Assembly (NCBI RefSeq): GCF_014647255.1
Contig: NZ_BMOV01000002.1
Span: 310,001-374,000 of the forward strand
Source: Iodidimonas muriae
Lineage (GTDB): Bacteria; Pseudomonadota; Alphaproteobacteria; Sphingomonadales; Rhodothalassiaceae
Reading direction: 5' to 3'
DNA length: 64,000 nucleotides
Every line of letters starts with the position of its first letter. Within the stretch, counting starts at the first letter, position 1. The position numbers and the translations under genes were made by a program. The notes below the pieces were generated by a model. That model was not told where the DNA came from. It was given only the letters and a program-made list of their open reading frames with translations, and ran no database searches. Positions 36,803 through 46,059 of this stretch are shown piece after piece.

Positions 36803-36817
36803 AATGCAAAAATTGCA
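36803..36817. promoter_or_regulatory. Candidate upstream site TGCAAAAATTGCA
   Basis: Palindrome TGCAA-AAA-TTGCA at 36805-36817, about 80 bp upstream of the predicted start. Together with two bases in front it contains AATGCAAAAAT, which also occurs upstream of the small-RNA promoter (33082-33092). AT-rich background weakens the case. Confidence 0.35.
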
Positions 36818-36849
36818 GCGGAAAGAAGGCAGGCTTTGCCGGTTCCCTT

Positions 36850-37527
36850 TCAAGACTTGCCGGGCAGATTAAGCCCGGCCAATAGATCCGGCGCATTTTG
36901 ATAAGGATGGGGGCCATGAAGGCGCGGCAGGGTCAAAACCGGGCAAGGCACCAAGGCCTGTAATGCGGCCTGCGTTTTTAAAAGCGGCACCGGTTCGTCC
37001 AATGATTGGCTGATAATCACGGCATGGCTGTAAAGGCCACGTGCGTGCAGGGCTTCGATGGTGGCAAGGCTGTGGCTGATGGTGCCCAAATAGCTGCCGA
37101 CCACCAGAATATAGGGGCAGGCCAGATCGGCCATCCAATCGGCCACCAAATAGCGGCCATGAAGGGGAACGAAGGCCCCGCCCACGCCTTCGATCAAGGT
37201 GGGACCGGGGGCGTCGATCTGTGTGCGGCAAAAGGCGTTCAGGGCCGGAAGGTCAATGTGGCGGCCTTCCTTGGCGGCGGCCATGGGGGGCGCAAGGGGG
37301 GCTTGGTAGCGCCATGGCGAAATTTTATCGGCCTGATCGGGCGGCAGCCCTTGGGCGCCTAGCAAGATGGCGGTATCGCTGTCTTTGTCCGCAGGATCAT
37401 AGCCGGAAATAATCGGTTTCAGCGCGGTCACCTTTTGACCCGCATGGCGCAATTGATGGGCAAGGGTGGCTGTGACCACGGTTTTGCCAATGCCGGTGCC
37501 AGTACCGGTGATAAACAATCCTGTCAT
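36850..37527 (-). CDS. bioD: Dethiobiotin synthetase
   Basis: 225 residues from ATG 37527, which overlaps the bioF stop by 4 bases. MTGLFITGTGTGIGKTVV is the P-loop start of BioD, TALKPIISGYD the carbamate-forming Lys region, LIEGVGGAFVPL the Mg-binding Glu, and VVGSYLGTISHSLATIEAL follows. Closes the ureido ring of biotin using CO2 and ATP. Confidence 0.94.
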   Translation of the reverse strand: MTGLFITGTGTGIGKTVVTATLAHQLRHAGQKVTALKPIISGYDPADKDSDTAILLGAQGLPPDQADKISPWRYQAPLAPPMAAAKEGRHIDLPALNAFCRTQIDAPGPTLIEGVGGAFVPLHGRYLVADWMADLACPYILVVGSYLGTISHSLATIEALHARGLYSHAVIISQSLDEPVPLLKTQAALQALVPCPVLTLPRLHGPHPYQNAPDLLAGLNLPGKS

Positions 37528-38681
37528 GGGGAAAGGCCAAGATTCTTGATGCTTTGGCAAAGCCGGTCCACATCTTTTTCCTGATGGGTGGCGGAAAAGG
37601 AAAAGCGCAGTCGCGCGGTGTTTTCAGGCACAGTGGGTGGACGGATGGCCACCACCAGAAAACCGGCCTGCTGCAATTTTTCCTGCGCGTCCATGGCCTT
37701 TTGCGGGCTGCCGATGATCAGCGGCACCACAGCGCTTTGCGGTGCGGGCAATCCAAGCGTTTGGCAAAAGCGTCGGGCAAGGGCCAGCGGTCGGGCGCAG
37801 CGCTCCGGTTCCATGCTGATGATTTCGAGAGAGGCGTGGGCGGCGGCAAGGGCCGAGGGCGGCAGGCCGGTGGTATAGACCAGACTGCGGGCACGGTTGC
37901 GCAACAGGTCTACCACTGCATGGGAGCCAGCCACATAGCCGCCATAAGACCCAAGCGCCTTTGATAAGGTGCCCATCATCAGATCGGGCTGTACCCCTTG
38001 GGAAAAGGCGGTGCCATGTCCGTTTCCCAACACCCCCAAACCATGGGCATCATCCACCATCAACCAGGCATCATGGGTTTTGGCAAGGCTGTGGATGTCC
38101 TTCAGCGGTGCCTGATCACCGTCCATGGAAAATACCCCGTCTGTGAGGATCAAGGCATGGCGATGGGCATGGCGGTGACGGGCCAGCAAATGGCCCAGAT
38201 GCGCCATATCATTATGGGCAAAGCACTGGATTTGGGCGCGGGAAAGCTGCGCTCCGGCAAAAAGGCAGGCATGGGCCAGTTCATCGATGAAGATCACATC
38301 CTGAGGGCCGGCGAACACCGGAATGGTGCCGATATTGGCCAGATAACCCGATCCGAACACCAGAGCCGCTTCGCAGGATTTGAAGGCGGCAAGACGGCTT
38401 TCAAAGGCATCATAAAGCGGATGATTGCCGCTTACCAAGCGCGAGGCACCGGCACTGGCCCCATAGGTTTCCACAGCCTTTGTGGCGGTGCGGATAACGG
38501 ATGGATGGGTGGAAAGACCCAGATAATCATTGTCGGAAAAGGATAAAAGCGCCGCGCCATCGCGGTTGGCCGCCATGCCTGAACGGCGCTCGGTGGGATA
38601 TAAGCGGCGATGCAGATCGGCCTTTTGCAAAGCGATCAGCTTTTCTTGCGCCATGTTATCAATGCTGCTGGGCTGGTTCAT
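37524..38681 (-). CDS. bioF: 8-amino-7-oxononanoate synthase
   Basis: 385 residues from ATG 38681 (MNQPSSIDNMAQEK); the frame is open further up but with Arg/Pro-rich residues foreign to the family. PLP alpha-oxoamine synthase: LSFSDNDYLGLSTHP, GASAGASRLVSGNHPLYDAFE, FSMDGDQAPL, VDDAHGLGVLG (PLP Asp and His) and TLSKALGSYGGYVAG (PLP Lys). First gene of the minus-strand bio string and divergent from bioB across 165 bases. Confidence 0.94.
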   Translation of the reverse strand: MNQPSSIDNMAQEKLIALQKADLHRRLYPTERRSGMAANRDGAALLSFSDNDYLGLSTHPSVIRTATKAVETYGASAGASRLVSGNHPLYDAFESRLAAFKSCEAALVFGSGYLANIGTIPVFAGPQDVIFIDELAHACLFAGAQLSRAQIQCFAHNDMAHLGHLLARHRHAHRHALILTDGVFSMDGDQAPLKDIHSLAKTHDAWLMVDDAHGLGVLGNGHGTAFSQGVQPDLMMGTLSKALGSYGGYVAGSHAVVDLLRNRARSLVYTTGLPPSALAAAHASLEIISMEPERCARPLALARRFCQTLGLPAPQSAVVPLIIGSPQKAMDAQEKLQQAGFLVVAIRPPTVPENTARLRFSFSATHQEKDVDRLCQSIKNLGLSP

Positions 38682-38846
38682 ATAAGGGCGATAGCTTGCG
38701 CGCGGGGCGCGGTCAATCAAATGACAGGAAAGCGCCGGATTTTGCCGCCATGGCCAGCGAAACACCACAAGTCTTGACTTCAAGGGATTGGGCGGGCAAG
38801 CGTTCTTCACCTATTAGTTCTGGGCCTTTTAACGATGGGAATTGTC

Positions 38847-39857
38847 ATGGCCAGCCTTCTCGACCGACCGTCCGCTCTTGATCAAGCCGTTCTGCCCGAT
38901 GGACCCGATTTTGCGGTGCGCTTTGATTGGTCACGGGAAGAGATCATGGCGTTGTTTGCCCTGCCTTTCAACGATCTGGTGTTTCGGGCGGCGCAAACCC
39001 ATCGCACATATCATGATCCCAACAAGGTTCAGTTGTCGCAGCTTTTATCCATCAAAACCGGCGGCTGTGCCGAAGATTGCGCTTATTGTCCCCAATCGGC
39101 AAAATTTGCTGAAGAAACAGGGGTCAAGGCGGATAAGCTCATGGATGTTGAACGGGTCCTGAGCGATGCCAAAGCCGCAAAAGAGGGCGGTGCCTCCCGC
39201 TATTGCATGGGGGCGGCCTGGACTCGATTGAAAGACCGTGACCTTCCCGCCATCGAAGAGATTGTGCGTGAAGTGAAGGGGCTGGGGCTTGAAACCTGCA
39301 TGACACTGGGGATGCTGGAACGCCATCAAGCAGAGCGTTTGCGGGCGGCGGGGCTGGATTATTACAACCATAATATAGATACCTCGCCGGAATATTATGG
39401 CGAAATCATCACCACCCGCACCTTTGATGAACGTCTGGAAACCCTTGGTTATGTGCGGGATGCCGGGATGAATATGTGCTGTGGTGGCATCGTGGGTCTG
39501 GGGGAAGATGTCTCTGACCGTGCCGGAATGCTGGAGGTGCTGGCCCGGATGACCCCGCATCCTGAATCGGTACCGATCAATATGCTGGTTCAAGTAAAAG
39601 GCACCGCCCTTGAAGGCACCAAGCCGCTTGATCCCTTGGAGTTTGTCCGAACGATCGCTGTGGCGCGTATTTTGATGCCGAAATCGGCGGTGCGTTTGTC
39701 GGCAGGCCGTGAAACCATGAGTGACGAATGTCAGGCTTTGGCCTTTTTGGCAGGGGCCAATTCGATCTTTTATGGCGAAAAGCTTTTGACCACCGACAAT
39801 CCGGCCAATAACCGCGATAAAGCATTGTTCGACCGTTTGGGGCTTCAGCCTGCTTGA
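38847..39857 (+). CDS. bioB: Biotin synthase
   Basis: 336 residues from ATG 38847, with GGGA seven bases upstream; ATG 38835 is an in-frame alternative. Radical SAM enzyme that inserts sulfur into dethiobiotin. [13 protein letters not shown] carries the CxxxCxxC [4Fe-4S] ligands, [27 protein letters not shown] and [12 protein letters not shown] follow, and SAGRETMS holds the Arg of the [2Fe-2S] site. I saw no clear BioR or BirA operator in the bioF-bioB interval. Confidence 0.95.
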   Translation: MASLLDRPSALDQAVLPDGPDFAVRFDWSREEIMALFALPFNDLVFRAAQTHRTYHDPNKVQLSQLLSIKTGGCAEDCAYCPQSAKFAEETGVKADKLMDVERVLSDAKAAKEGGASRYCMGAAWTRLKDRDLPAIEEIVREVKGLGLETCMTLGMLERHQAERLRAAGLDYYNHNIDTSPEYYGEIITTRTFDERLETLGYVRDAGMNMCCGGIVGLGEDVSDRAGMLEVLARMTPHPESVPINMLVQVKGTALEGTKPLDPLEFVRTIAVARILMPKSAVRLSAGRETMSDECQALAFLAGANSIFYGEKLLTTDNPANNRDKALFDRLGLQPA

Positions 39858-39870
39858 CCAGGGCAGGGGC

Positions 39871-40059
39871 TCAGGGCTCGAATATGTCTTCGATCCGCAG
39901 CCCGAATGTCCCGGCAATCTTGAAGGCCAGTGGCAAAGACGGGTCGTATTTGCCTTTTTCGATGGCGATCACCGTTTGCCGGGAAACGTCCAGCTTTTCC
40001 GCCAAGATGGCTTGGCTCCAGCCCTTGGCGGCGCGTAAATCTTTCAAGTGATTGTTCAT
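39871..40059 (-). CDS. Small Cro/CI-type HTH regulator
   Basis: 62 residues, one HTH_XRE domain: LKDLRAAKGWSQAILAEKLDVSRQTVIAIEKGKY, ending IAGTFGLRIEDIFEP. This minimal form (QxxLAExLxVSRQTVxxIExGKYxPSLxLAxKIA) is usually encoded with a small membrane protein and controls its own operon. ATG 40059 overlaps the stop of the membrane gene by 4 bases. Last gene of a three-gene unit. Confidence 0.88.
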   Translation of the reverse strand: MNNHLKDLRAAKGWSQAILAEKLDVSRQTVIAIEKGKYDPSLPLAFKIAGTFGLRIEDIFEP

Positions 40060-40442
40060 CGATAGCGTCCGGATACAAAGATCCGCGCCAGCGCATAAAC
40101 GCCGAACAGGGCGGGCATGATCCAGATGGCGGGCAGGCGCGGCATATCCGGGATGCCTTCGATAAAGCCCCAGGCAAAGCTGCCGCATCCCACCACCAAA
40201 ACGGAAATCAAAAGCGCTTCAAAGGCCAGCTTGCGTTGAAACTCATCCCAGCTTTTGGCAAAGCTCAGAATCGCGCGCACCACCAATAATGCGGGAATCA
40301 TCGGCACCAAGGCCAAAGCAACCAGCGCCAGACGGGGTATTTCAATGTTATTGGCCATCCAATTGGCGCCAAAAACGGCAAGGGTATAAAGCACGAATCC
40401 GATGGTGATCCGGCGCTTGTAAAGGCTGAGAGGGGTGCTCAT
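40056..40442 (-). CDS. Small membrane protein paired with the HTH regulator
   Basis: 128 residues with four predicted transmembrane helices at about 12-30, 37-57, 75-93 and 102-120; KSWDEFQRKLAFEALLIS lies between the second and third. Basic residues at both ends favour the cytoplasmic side. The pairing with a short HTH regulator is common in bacteria, but the role of the membrane part is unknown. Overlaps its neighbours by 4 bases on both sides, so the three genes are translationally coupled. Confidence 0.78.
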   Translation of the reverse strand: MSTPLSLYKRRITIGFVLYTLAVFGANWMANNIEIPRLALVALALVPMIPALLVVRAILSFAKSWDEFQRKLAFEALLISVLVVGCGSFAWGFIEGIPDMPRLPAIWIMPALFGVYALARIFVSGRYR

Positions 40443-41314
40443 TGGTGGCTCTCCAGAACTGTGACGAGGGCATCGGTTATAGCTTGGGGTTGATCAATGG
40501 GGATGAAGTGAAAGCTGTTGTCCACCATGCGGATATGCACGTCTTCAAGGGCTTTGTACTGATCTTCATAGAGAGATCTCAAGGCATCCCGATCAAGCGG
40601 CATAGCCTTGTCATAGGCCGCCAGAACCTGTGTGGGGGTTGTGATGCCAGCCAAATCAGCACGCCAATCACTGCCCAAGGCTTCTGCTGTAGCGGCGGCC
40701 ACGGTGGCACGGTCTGAAGCCATCGACCATGCCATAAGCTTTGGGTGAAAAGCAGCGGTTTTGCTCATGATCGGCACAGTGGCCTGTTGTTGTGCTCTGA
40801 ACATGTCATCGGACATCCCTATAAGCTGAACCTTTATCATCTGGCTTTGCGCTTTTGCCTGATTGATGCTGATATTCGGGGTATAAAGGGCACTGAGGAA
40901 GGGCAGGCTATCCACGACCACAAGCCCGTCAATACGGGATGGGGCCGCTAATGCTACTTTGAGAATCATTTGTCCACCAATGGAGTGGCCGACTAGAATG
41001 ACGTTTTCCAGCGCATTGTCTTCCAGATAGGCGGTGATGGCCTGAGTGGATCGCTGGATCACCGCGCCATCAAGGGATGCCGGGGGTTTTCCCGCAAAGC
41101 CGGGTATCGTGGCAATATGCAAAGATATTTCATCGGGCAGGGTGTCTATGACATCGTTCCATACTGCGCCATCGCTCATCAGTCCGGGAATGAAAAGCAC
41201 AGGACGTCCTGTTGGATCGCCTTGGGTTTCCCAATATACAGCCGGTTGGGCTATGGCAAGGGAGCTGCTGGCGAGAAAAAGTACGACCGTAAAAATTGTG
41301 ATGAGACGTGACAT
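40439..41314 (-). CDS. Secreted alpha/beta hydrolase of the HTH/membrane operon
   Basis: 291 residues. Signal peptide to about residue 22 (VVLFLASSSLAIAQP). LFIPGLMSDGAVWNDV is the oxyanion-loop strand, VGHSIGGQMIL the nucleophile elbow, and NSFHFIPIDQP carries the catalytic His. The mature enzyme should work in the periplasm. Substrate unknown. GGAGAAG precedes ATG 41314. First gene of the unit, behind a TTGACA promoter and a candidate operator. Confidence 0.85.
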   Translation of the reverse strand: MSRLITIFTVVLFLASSSLAIAQPAVYWETQGDPTGRPVLFIPGLMSDGAVWNDVIDTLPDEISLHIATIPGFAGKPPASLDGAVIQRSTQAITAYLEDNALENVILVGHSIGGQMILKVALAAPSRIDGLVVVDSLPFLSALYTPNISINQAKAQSQMIKVQLIGMSDDMFRAQQQATVPIMSKTAAFHPKLMAWSMASDRATVAAATAEALGSDWRADLAGITTPTQVLAAYDKAMPLDRDALRSLYEDQYKALEDVHIRMVDNSFHFIPIDQPQAITDALVTVLESHQ

Positions 41315-41331
41315 GGGGCTTCTCCAGAAAT

Positions 41332-41386
41332 GTAAAGTACCCTTTACTTAATCCGGAGGCTGCGACATGTCAAGCGAGCTTTACTT
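41332..41386 (-). promoter_or_regulatory. Promoter and candidate operator of the hydrolase/membrane/HTH operon
   Basis: Minus-strand -35 TTGACA lies at 41368-41373. Inverted repeat GTAAAG-TACC-CTTTAC spans 41332-41347 around the expected -10/start region. A further CTTTACTT copy stands at 41379-41386, upstream of the -35 and over the xerC stop. Three copies of the same hexamer bracket the promoter, a natural target for the HTH protein of the operon (inference). Confidence 0.5.
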
Positions 41387-42367
41387 TTTGCCGGATCTCT
41401 TTGCCCCGGTGGCGCGGGGGTGGGCGTTTTGGAAGGTTTTCATCAACAAGGCAGAGTCCACATCCGCATAAAGCTGGGTGCTTGACAGGGAGGCATGCCC
41501 CAACAGTTCCTGAATGGTGCGCAAATCGCCGCCCGCCCCCAAGAGATGGGTGGCAAAGCTGTGGCGCAAAGCATGGGGCGTGGCGCTTTCGGGTAGGCCC
41601 AAAGCAATGCGTGCCTGCCGCATGGCCGCTTGCACCGCCCGTGGTCCCAGCCGTCCCCCGCGCACCCCTAAAAACAGCGGCGCGTCGCCTTTGGGGCTGT
41701 AAGGGCACAGGGCCAGATATTGGTTGATGGCAGTGCGCACGATGGGCAAAAGCGGCACCAGCCGTTCCTTGTTGCGCTTGCCTATAACCCGCAGCATATC
41801 GCCGCTGTTCAAATCTTTGGCGGCAAGCGACAAGGCTTCGGAAATGCGTAAACCGCCACCATAAAGCAGCATCAGAACGGCCATATCGCGCGCCGCCACC
41901 CATCCTTCGGGGGCAGTATCGCCGATGCTGTCGATCACTTGGCGGGCATTGTCTTCGCTCAAGGGCCGGGGCAGGGAGCGGGGTTGTTTGGGGGTGCGTA
42001 CCGCCGCCAAGGCTTCGCATCTTATGCCTTTATGGCGATCGAGAAAGCGGAAGAAAGACCGCACCGCCGATAAAGCCCGCGCCAAGGATCGGGGGCCCAG
42101 GCCATCTTTTCGACGCTTTGAAAGAAAGGCGCGGAAATCGGAAACATGTAAGCTGGAAAGGTCGGCCGGATTATTCATCTTTCCTTTGTATTCATTTAAA
42201 AACTTAAGAAAATGCACAACATCATAAAGATAGGACGAAACCGTATGCGCGGATGCACGCTTTTCAGAAGAAATATAACGCCGCCAATCTTGTAAAATAT
42301 CTATCACCGATGGATCAAGAAAAGCGTTAATGGTTAATTCATCTGTAAGTCTATCTTGCTTATGCAC
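41381..42367 (-). CDS. xerC: Tyrosine recombinase XerC
   Basis: 328 residues. N-terminal SAM-like core-binding domain (about 20-115, TVSSYLYDVVHFLKFL and LARALSAVRSFFRFL) and catalytic domain with GGGLRISEAL (Arg), HALRHSFATHLL (HxxR), LLGHASLSSTQLYADVD (His and nucleophile Tyr). Resolves chromosome dimers at dif with XerD. No integrative element surrounds it, so it is the housekeeping enzyme; XerC rather than XerD is judged from neighbourhood with priA and sequence feel. Confidence 0.85.
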   Translation of the reverse strand: MHKQDRLTDELTINAFLDPSVIDILQDWRRYISSEKRASAHTVSSYLYDVVHFLKFLNEYKGKMNNPADLSSLHVSDFRAFLSKRRKDGLGPRSLARALSAVRSFFRFLDRHKGIRCEALAAVRTPKQPRSLPRPLSEDNARQVIDSIGDTAPEGWVAARDMAVLMLLYGGGLRISEALSLAAKDLNSGDMLRVIGKRNKERLVPLLPIVRTAINQYLALCPYSPKGDAPLFLGVRGGRLGPRAVQAAMRQARIALGLPESATPHALRHSFATHLLGAGGDLRTIQELLGHASLSSTQLYADVDSALLMKTFQNAHPRATGAKRSGKK

Positions 42368-42418
42368 TCTTTACCTGCGATTATTTGAATATTCGGGCAT
42401 ATTTAAAGAGTTCAAAAT

Positions 42419-42961
42419 TTGGATCAGGACACCAAATCTTCTGTGGTCGAGGTTATCTCCGGGCCGTCTTTTTCACAAGGCAGGCCATCCCGGCAAGCGC
42501 TGGACAGCTTTTCCGCGCATTTCCGCAATGGATGTAGTCGGCAGCTTTTTCACTATTGGCTCAGTAAATGCGATGCCCAAAACATCCCTTGCCGGCCTGA
42601 TATCCAGCCGGTCCAGATGAAAAGCCTGCTCTCCAAACTCACTTTGTGGGATTATGTGCCGGAAAAAGAAACCGCGCGCCTGCGTCTTGTGGGGACGGAG
42701 CTGGATCATATGTTGCCGGTAAAACCACAGGGCCGGTTGCTTGCGGATGTGGTCCCCGAAGACTGGATGGCGGTGATGCGGACGCAAAGACATGCGTTCT
42801 ACAAAAAGCGCTGTCCGGTTTATTTCATCCTGTCATTGGCCCCTTTTGGCCGCGCCCATGTGCAGTATGAACTTCTGTGCTTGCCTTTGCGCAAGATTGG
42901 GCCGGAGACGGCCATGGGCATTGGCTTGCTTGATCGGCTGGCCTTGCAAAAAGCCGCCTGA
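42419..42961 (+). CDS. PAS-domain (PAS_5 type) protein
   Basis: 180 residues from TTG 42419; no ATG lies near, and AAAGAG stands 8 bases upstream. After a 40-residue leader there is HYWLSKCDAQNIPCRPDIQP, then LTLWDYVPEKETARLRLVGTEL and YELLCLPLRKIG: the pattern of the single-domain PAS_5 proteins common in Rhodospirillales-like bacteria, where several copies per genome are usual. No output domain. Function unknown. Confidence 0.75.
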   Translation: MDQDTKSSVVEVISGPSFSQGRPSRQALDSFSAHFRNGCSRQLFHYWLSKCDAQNIPCRPDIQPVQMKSLLSKLTLWDYVPEKETARLRLVGTELDHMLPVKPQGRLLADVVPEDWMAVMRTQRHAFYKKRCPVYFILSLAPFGRAHVQYELLCLPLRKIGPETAMGIGLLDRLALQKAA

Positions 42962-42996
42962 TCCCGTCGGCTTGATTATGCTTTCACCAGAATCGA

Positions 42997-43034
42997 AACG
43001 GCCCAAGCGGGAAGTGCTCCTGTCTTGGGCCGTT
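42997..43034. terminator. Terminator between the PAS gene and transaldolase
   Basis: Inverted repeat AACGGCCCAAG / CTTGGGCCGTT (42997-43007 and 43024-43034) with a 16-base loop, between two convergent genes. T-rich sequence follows on both sides, more clearly on the plus strand. Confidence 0.75.
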
Positions 43035-43063
43035 CATGCTTGTTTTAAAAGGCTTTTTGCGCC

Positions 43064-43717
43064 TTATAAAATGCTTTGGCCGGTGGTTTCCCAATCCTTC
43101 AAAAAGCCTGCAAGACCTTTATCTGTGAGCGGGTGATTGGCCAGCTTGCGAATCACATCGGCGGGCATGGTGGCCACATCGGCGCCAATGCGTGCCGATT
43201 CCAGAACATGGACAGGATGGCGGATCGAAGCGACGAGAATTTCCGTATCGAAGCCATAATTGTCATAGATGACGCGGATATCTTCGATGAGATCCATGCC
43301 ATCAAAGCCCACATCATCATGCCGCCCGACGAAGGGAGAGATGAAGCTGGCTCCGGCTTTGGCGGCAAGCAAAGCCTGATTGGCGGAAAAACACAGGGTG
43401 ACATTGACCATCACGCCGTCATTCCTGAGCGCCTTGCAGGTTTTGAGGCCATCCATGGTCAAGGGCACCTTGACGGCGATATTGTCGGCGATGGCGGCCA
43501 GTTTGCGGCCTTCTTTCAGCATCGTTTCGAAATCGAGAGCAACGGTTTCGGCGGATACCGGGCCATCGACAATGGCGGCAATTTCCGCCACCACTTCGAG
43601 AAAATCGCGGCCGGATTTCTTGATCAGCGACGGGTTGGTGGTCACACCATCCAAAAGGCCGCTTTCATTCAACTCGCGGATATCCTTGACATCGGCAGTA
43701 TCGACAAAGAACTTCAT
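43064..43717 (-). CDS. tal: Transaldolase (short, TalC/Fsa-like type)
   Basis: 217 residues. [31 protein letters not shown] and [14 protein letters not shown] with the Schiff-base Lys are all standard. The [14 protein letters not shown] and ASIRHPVHV blocks put it in the short transaldolase / fructose-6-phosphate aldolase subfamily; these have mostly transaldolase activity in proteobacteria. Works with rpe in the pentose phosphate pathway. Confidence 0.92.
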   Translation of the reverse strand: MKFFVDTADVKDIRELNESGLLDGVTTNPSLIKKSGRDFLEVVAEIAAIVDGPVSAETVALDFETMLKEGRKLAAIADNIAVKVPLTMDGLKTCKALRNDGVMVNVTLCFSANQALLAAKAGASFISPFVGRHDDVGFDGMDLIEDIRVIYDNYGFDTEILVASIRHPVHVLESARIGADVATMPADVIRKLANHPLTDKGLAGFLKDWETTGQSIL

Positions 43718-43833
43718 GATGACTGTGCCTTACGCTATGGGGGATGGGCTTGTGCTATCGCGTTGGTTCGGGAAATGCAAGAAAAGGCGGTGATGGCGTT
43801 GGCTTTGATGCGCTGGCCCGCTAGTCTTGATCT

Positions 43834-46053
43834 GTGAAGAATATGCCCCCTCAAACAGTATGCCACACATCCGCACTGCACCGTGTCAAGGTGTTGTTGC
43901 CCATGCCTTTTGATGCGCCTTTTGATTATGCGGCAGCGGATCCGAAACCTGCACCGGGGACCATTGTTCGGGTGCCCTTGGGAAAGCATCTGCGGGTGGC
44001 TGTGCTGTGGGACGATGATGAAAAGCCGGTAGCAGGAAAAAAGCCGGTGGCCGATAAGCGCCTGAAGCCTGTGGACAGCGTTTTGGATGCGCCGCCCATG
44101 TCCGGCAAGATGCGGCACTTCATTGCATGGGTGGCGCATTATACACTGTCGCCTTTGGGGGCGGTGTTGCGCATGGCGCTGCCGGCGCAGGTGGTGGATG
44201 CGGCGGCCCCCACCCAAACGGTTTGTGTTCTGGCGGGCGATCCGCCTGCAAAGCTGACCAAGGCGCGGCGCAAGGTTCTGGATGCGGCGCAGCGTCTTGG
44301 CCCCAGCACTGTTGCATCCTTGGCCAAAGCCGCAGATGTGAGCGATGGTGTGGTGCGCGGTCTGGTGAAATCCAAAACCCTGAGCACCCGCGAGATAAGC
44401 CGCGACAAGCCCTATGATCAGCCGGACCCGGACCGCCAAGGGCCGGATTTACGCGAGGAACAGCAAATCGCAGCGACACAGCTGCGCGCTGCGGTTCTGA
44501 AGGCCGCCTTTGCGCCCATTTTGTTAGAAGGGGTGACCGGTTCGGGCAAAACCGAGGTTTATTTTGAAGCGGTGGCCCAAGCCTTGCGCCATGAAGGCGG
44601 GCAAGTGCTGGTGATGCTGCCAGAAATTGCCCTGACCAGTCAATGGCTGGACCGGTTCGAGGCGCGATTCGGAGCACGGCCGGTGGAGTGGCATTCCGAT
44701 TTGAGCCCGGCCGAACGCCGCCGTGCATGGCATGGGGTGGCGTCTGGCTCGGCGCGTATTGTTGTGGGGGCTCGCTCGGCCTTGTTTTTGCCTTTCCGTG
44801 ATTTGCGGTTGCTGGTGGTGGATGAAGAACATGACCCCAGCTTCAAGCAAGAAGAGGGCGTGTTATATAATGCCCGCGATATGGCGGTGGTCCGCGCCCG
44901 GTTCGAGGCCTGCCCCATTGTTTTAAGCACCGCCACTCCGGCGCTGGAGACACTTCTCAATGCGCGGGACGGGCGCTATGGGCATCTGGTTCTGGCCGCG
45001 CGGCATGGAGCCGCACAATTGCCCACCATCAGCGCCATCGATTTACGCAGTACCCCGCCTGAAACGGGGGATTGGCTGGCCCCGCCTTTGGCCGAGGCCA
45101 TCTCCCAGACACTGGCTGAAGGGGAACAGGTGTTGCTGTTCCTCAATCGTCGGGGATATGCACCGCTCACTTTGTGTCGCACCTGCGGCGTGCGGCTGGA
45201 ATGTCCGCATTGCACCGCATGGTTGGTGGAGCACCGCTATAAGCGGCAGGTGCAGTGCCATCATTGCGGCTTTTCCATGCCTGCAGACCCCGATTGTGCG
45301 TCTTGCGGGGGTACGGACTCCATGGTGGCGTGCGGTCCGGGGGTGGAACGGGTGGCCGAAGAAGTGATGCGCCGTTGGCCACAGGCGCGTCTGGATGTCA
45401 TGACCTCCGACACCATTACAAGCCCTGCAAAAACCCGCGAACTGGTGGCCCGTATCGAGGCGGGGGCGGCGGATATCATTGTCGGCACCCAGATCATCAC
45501 CAAGGGCTATCATTTTCCCAAGCTGACCTTGGTGGGGGTGGTGGATGCGGATCTGGGCCTGCGGGGCGGTGATTTGCGTGCCGGAGAACGCTGCTGGCAG
45601 CAAATGGTGCAGGTGGCAGGGCGGGCCGGTCGGGCCGAGCGCGCCGGCCATGTGTTTCTACAGACCTATGATCCCAGCCATCCGGTGACTCGCGCCTTGA
45701 TCGAAGGCGACCGCGAAGCGTTTTTAACCCGTGAGATCGAGGAGCGGGAACGGGCCGGAATGCCGCCTTTCGGGCGGTTGGCAGGGGTGATTTTGTCCGG
45801 CCCGGATCTGGACGCTGTTTCGGCGGCGGGCAAGGCTTTGGCACGGGCCGCGCCCATGCAGCCGGGGATTTCCGTCTATGGCCCTGCCCCTGCGCCTTTG
45901 GCCCGTTTACGCGGCCAGCATCGCCATCGCCTGCTGATCCAAACAGCGCGCAAGCAGCCCATCCAGACCATCGTCCAGACTTGGATCAGCCAGGTAAAGC
46001 TGCCCTCTTCGGTGCGGCTGCGCATCGATGTGGACCCTTATAGCTTCCTGTGA
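43834..46053 (+). CDS. priA: Primosomal protein N' (PriA helicase)
   Basis: 739 residues from GTG 43834 (ATG 43843 also possible). Restarts stalled replication forks. N-terminal DNA 3'-end binding domain (VKVLLPMPFDAPFDYAA), helicase motif I LLEGVTGSGKTEVYF, motif II VVDEEHDPSFKQEEG, and eight zinc-binding cysteines from CRTCGVRLECPHC through CHHCGF to CASCGG. VVGTQIITKGYHFP and QVAGRAGRAERAG are motifs V and VI. Full length; stop lies 6 bases from the convergent ggt stop. Confidence 0.95.
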   Translation: MKNMPPQTVCHTSALHRVKVLLPMPFDAPFDYAAADPKPAPGTIVRVPLGKHLRVAVLWDDDEKPVAGKKPVADKRLKPVDSVLDAPPMSGKMRHFIAWVAHYTLSPLGAVLRMALPAQVVDAAAPTQTVCVLAGDPPAKLTKARRKVLDAAQRLGPSTVASLAKAADVSDGVVRGLVKSKTLSTREISRDKPYDQPDPDRQGPDLREEQQIAATQLRAAVLKAAFAPILLEGVTGSGKTEVYFEAVAQALRHEGGQVLVMLPEIALTSQWLDRFEARFGARPVEWHSDLSPAERRRAWHGVASGSARIVVGARSALFLPFRDLRLLVVDEEHDPSFKQEEGVLYNARDMAVVRARFEACPIVLSTATPALETLLNARDGRYGHLVLAARHGAAQLPTISAIDLRSTPPETGDWLAPPLAEAISQTLAEGEQVLLFLNRRGYAPLTLCRTCGVRLECPHCTAWLVEHRYKRQVQCHHCGFSMPADPDCASCGGTDSMVACGPGVERVAEEVMRRWPQARLDVMTSDTITSPAKTRELVARIEAGAADIIVGTQIITKGYHFPKLTLVGVVDADLGLRGGDLRAGERCWQQMVQVAGRAGRAERAGHVFLQTYDPSHPVTRALIEGDREAFLTREIEERERAGMPPFGRLAGVILSGPDLDAVSAAGKALARAAPMQPGISVYGPAPAPLARLRGQHRHRLLIQTARKQPIQTIVQTWISQVKLPSSVRLRIDVDPYSFL

Positions 46054-46059
46054 GACAGG

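Noticed and set aside
38682-38846. Search for BioR or BirA operator in the bioF-bioB interval
   Set aside because: No TTATMKATAA-type or TTGTAAACC-type palindrome was visible.
41381-42367. Tyrosine recombinase as sign of an integrated element
   Set aside because: It is a housekeeping XerC beside priA; no att repeats, tRNA junction or cargo genes are present.
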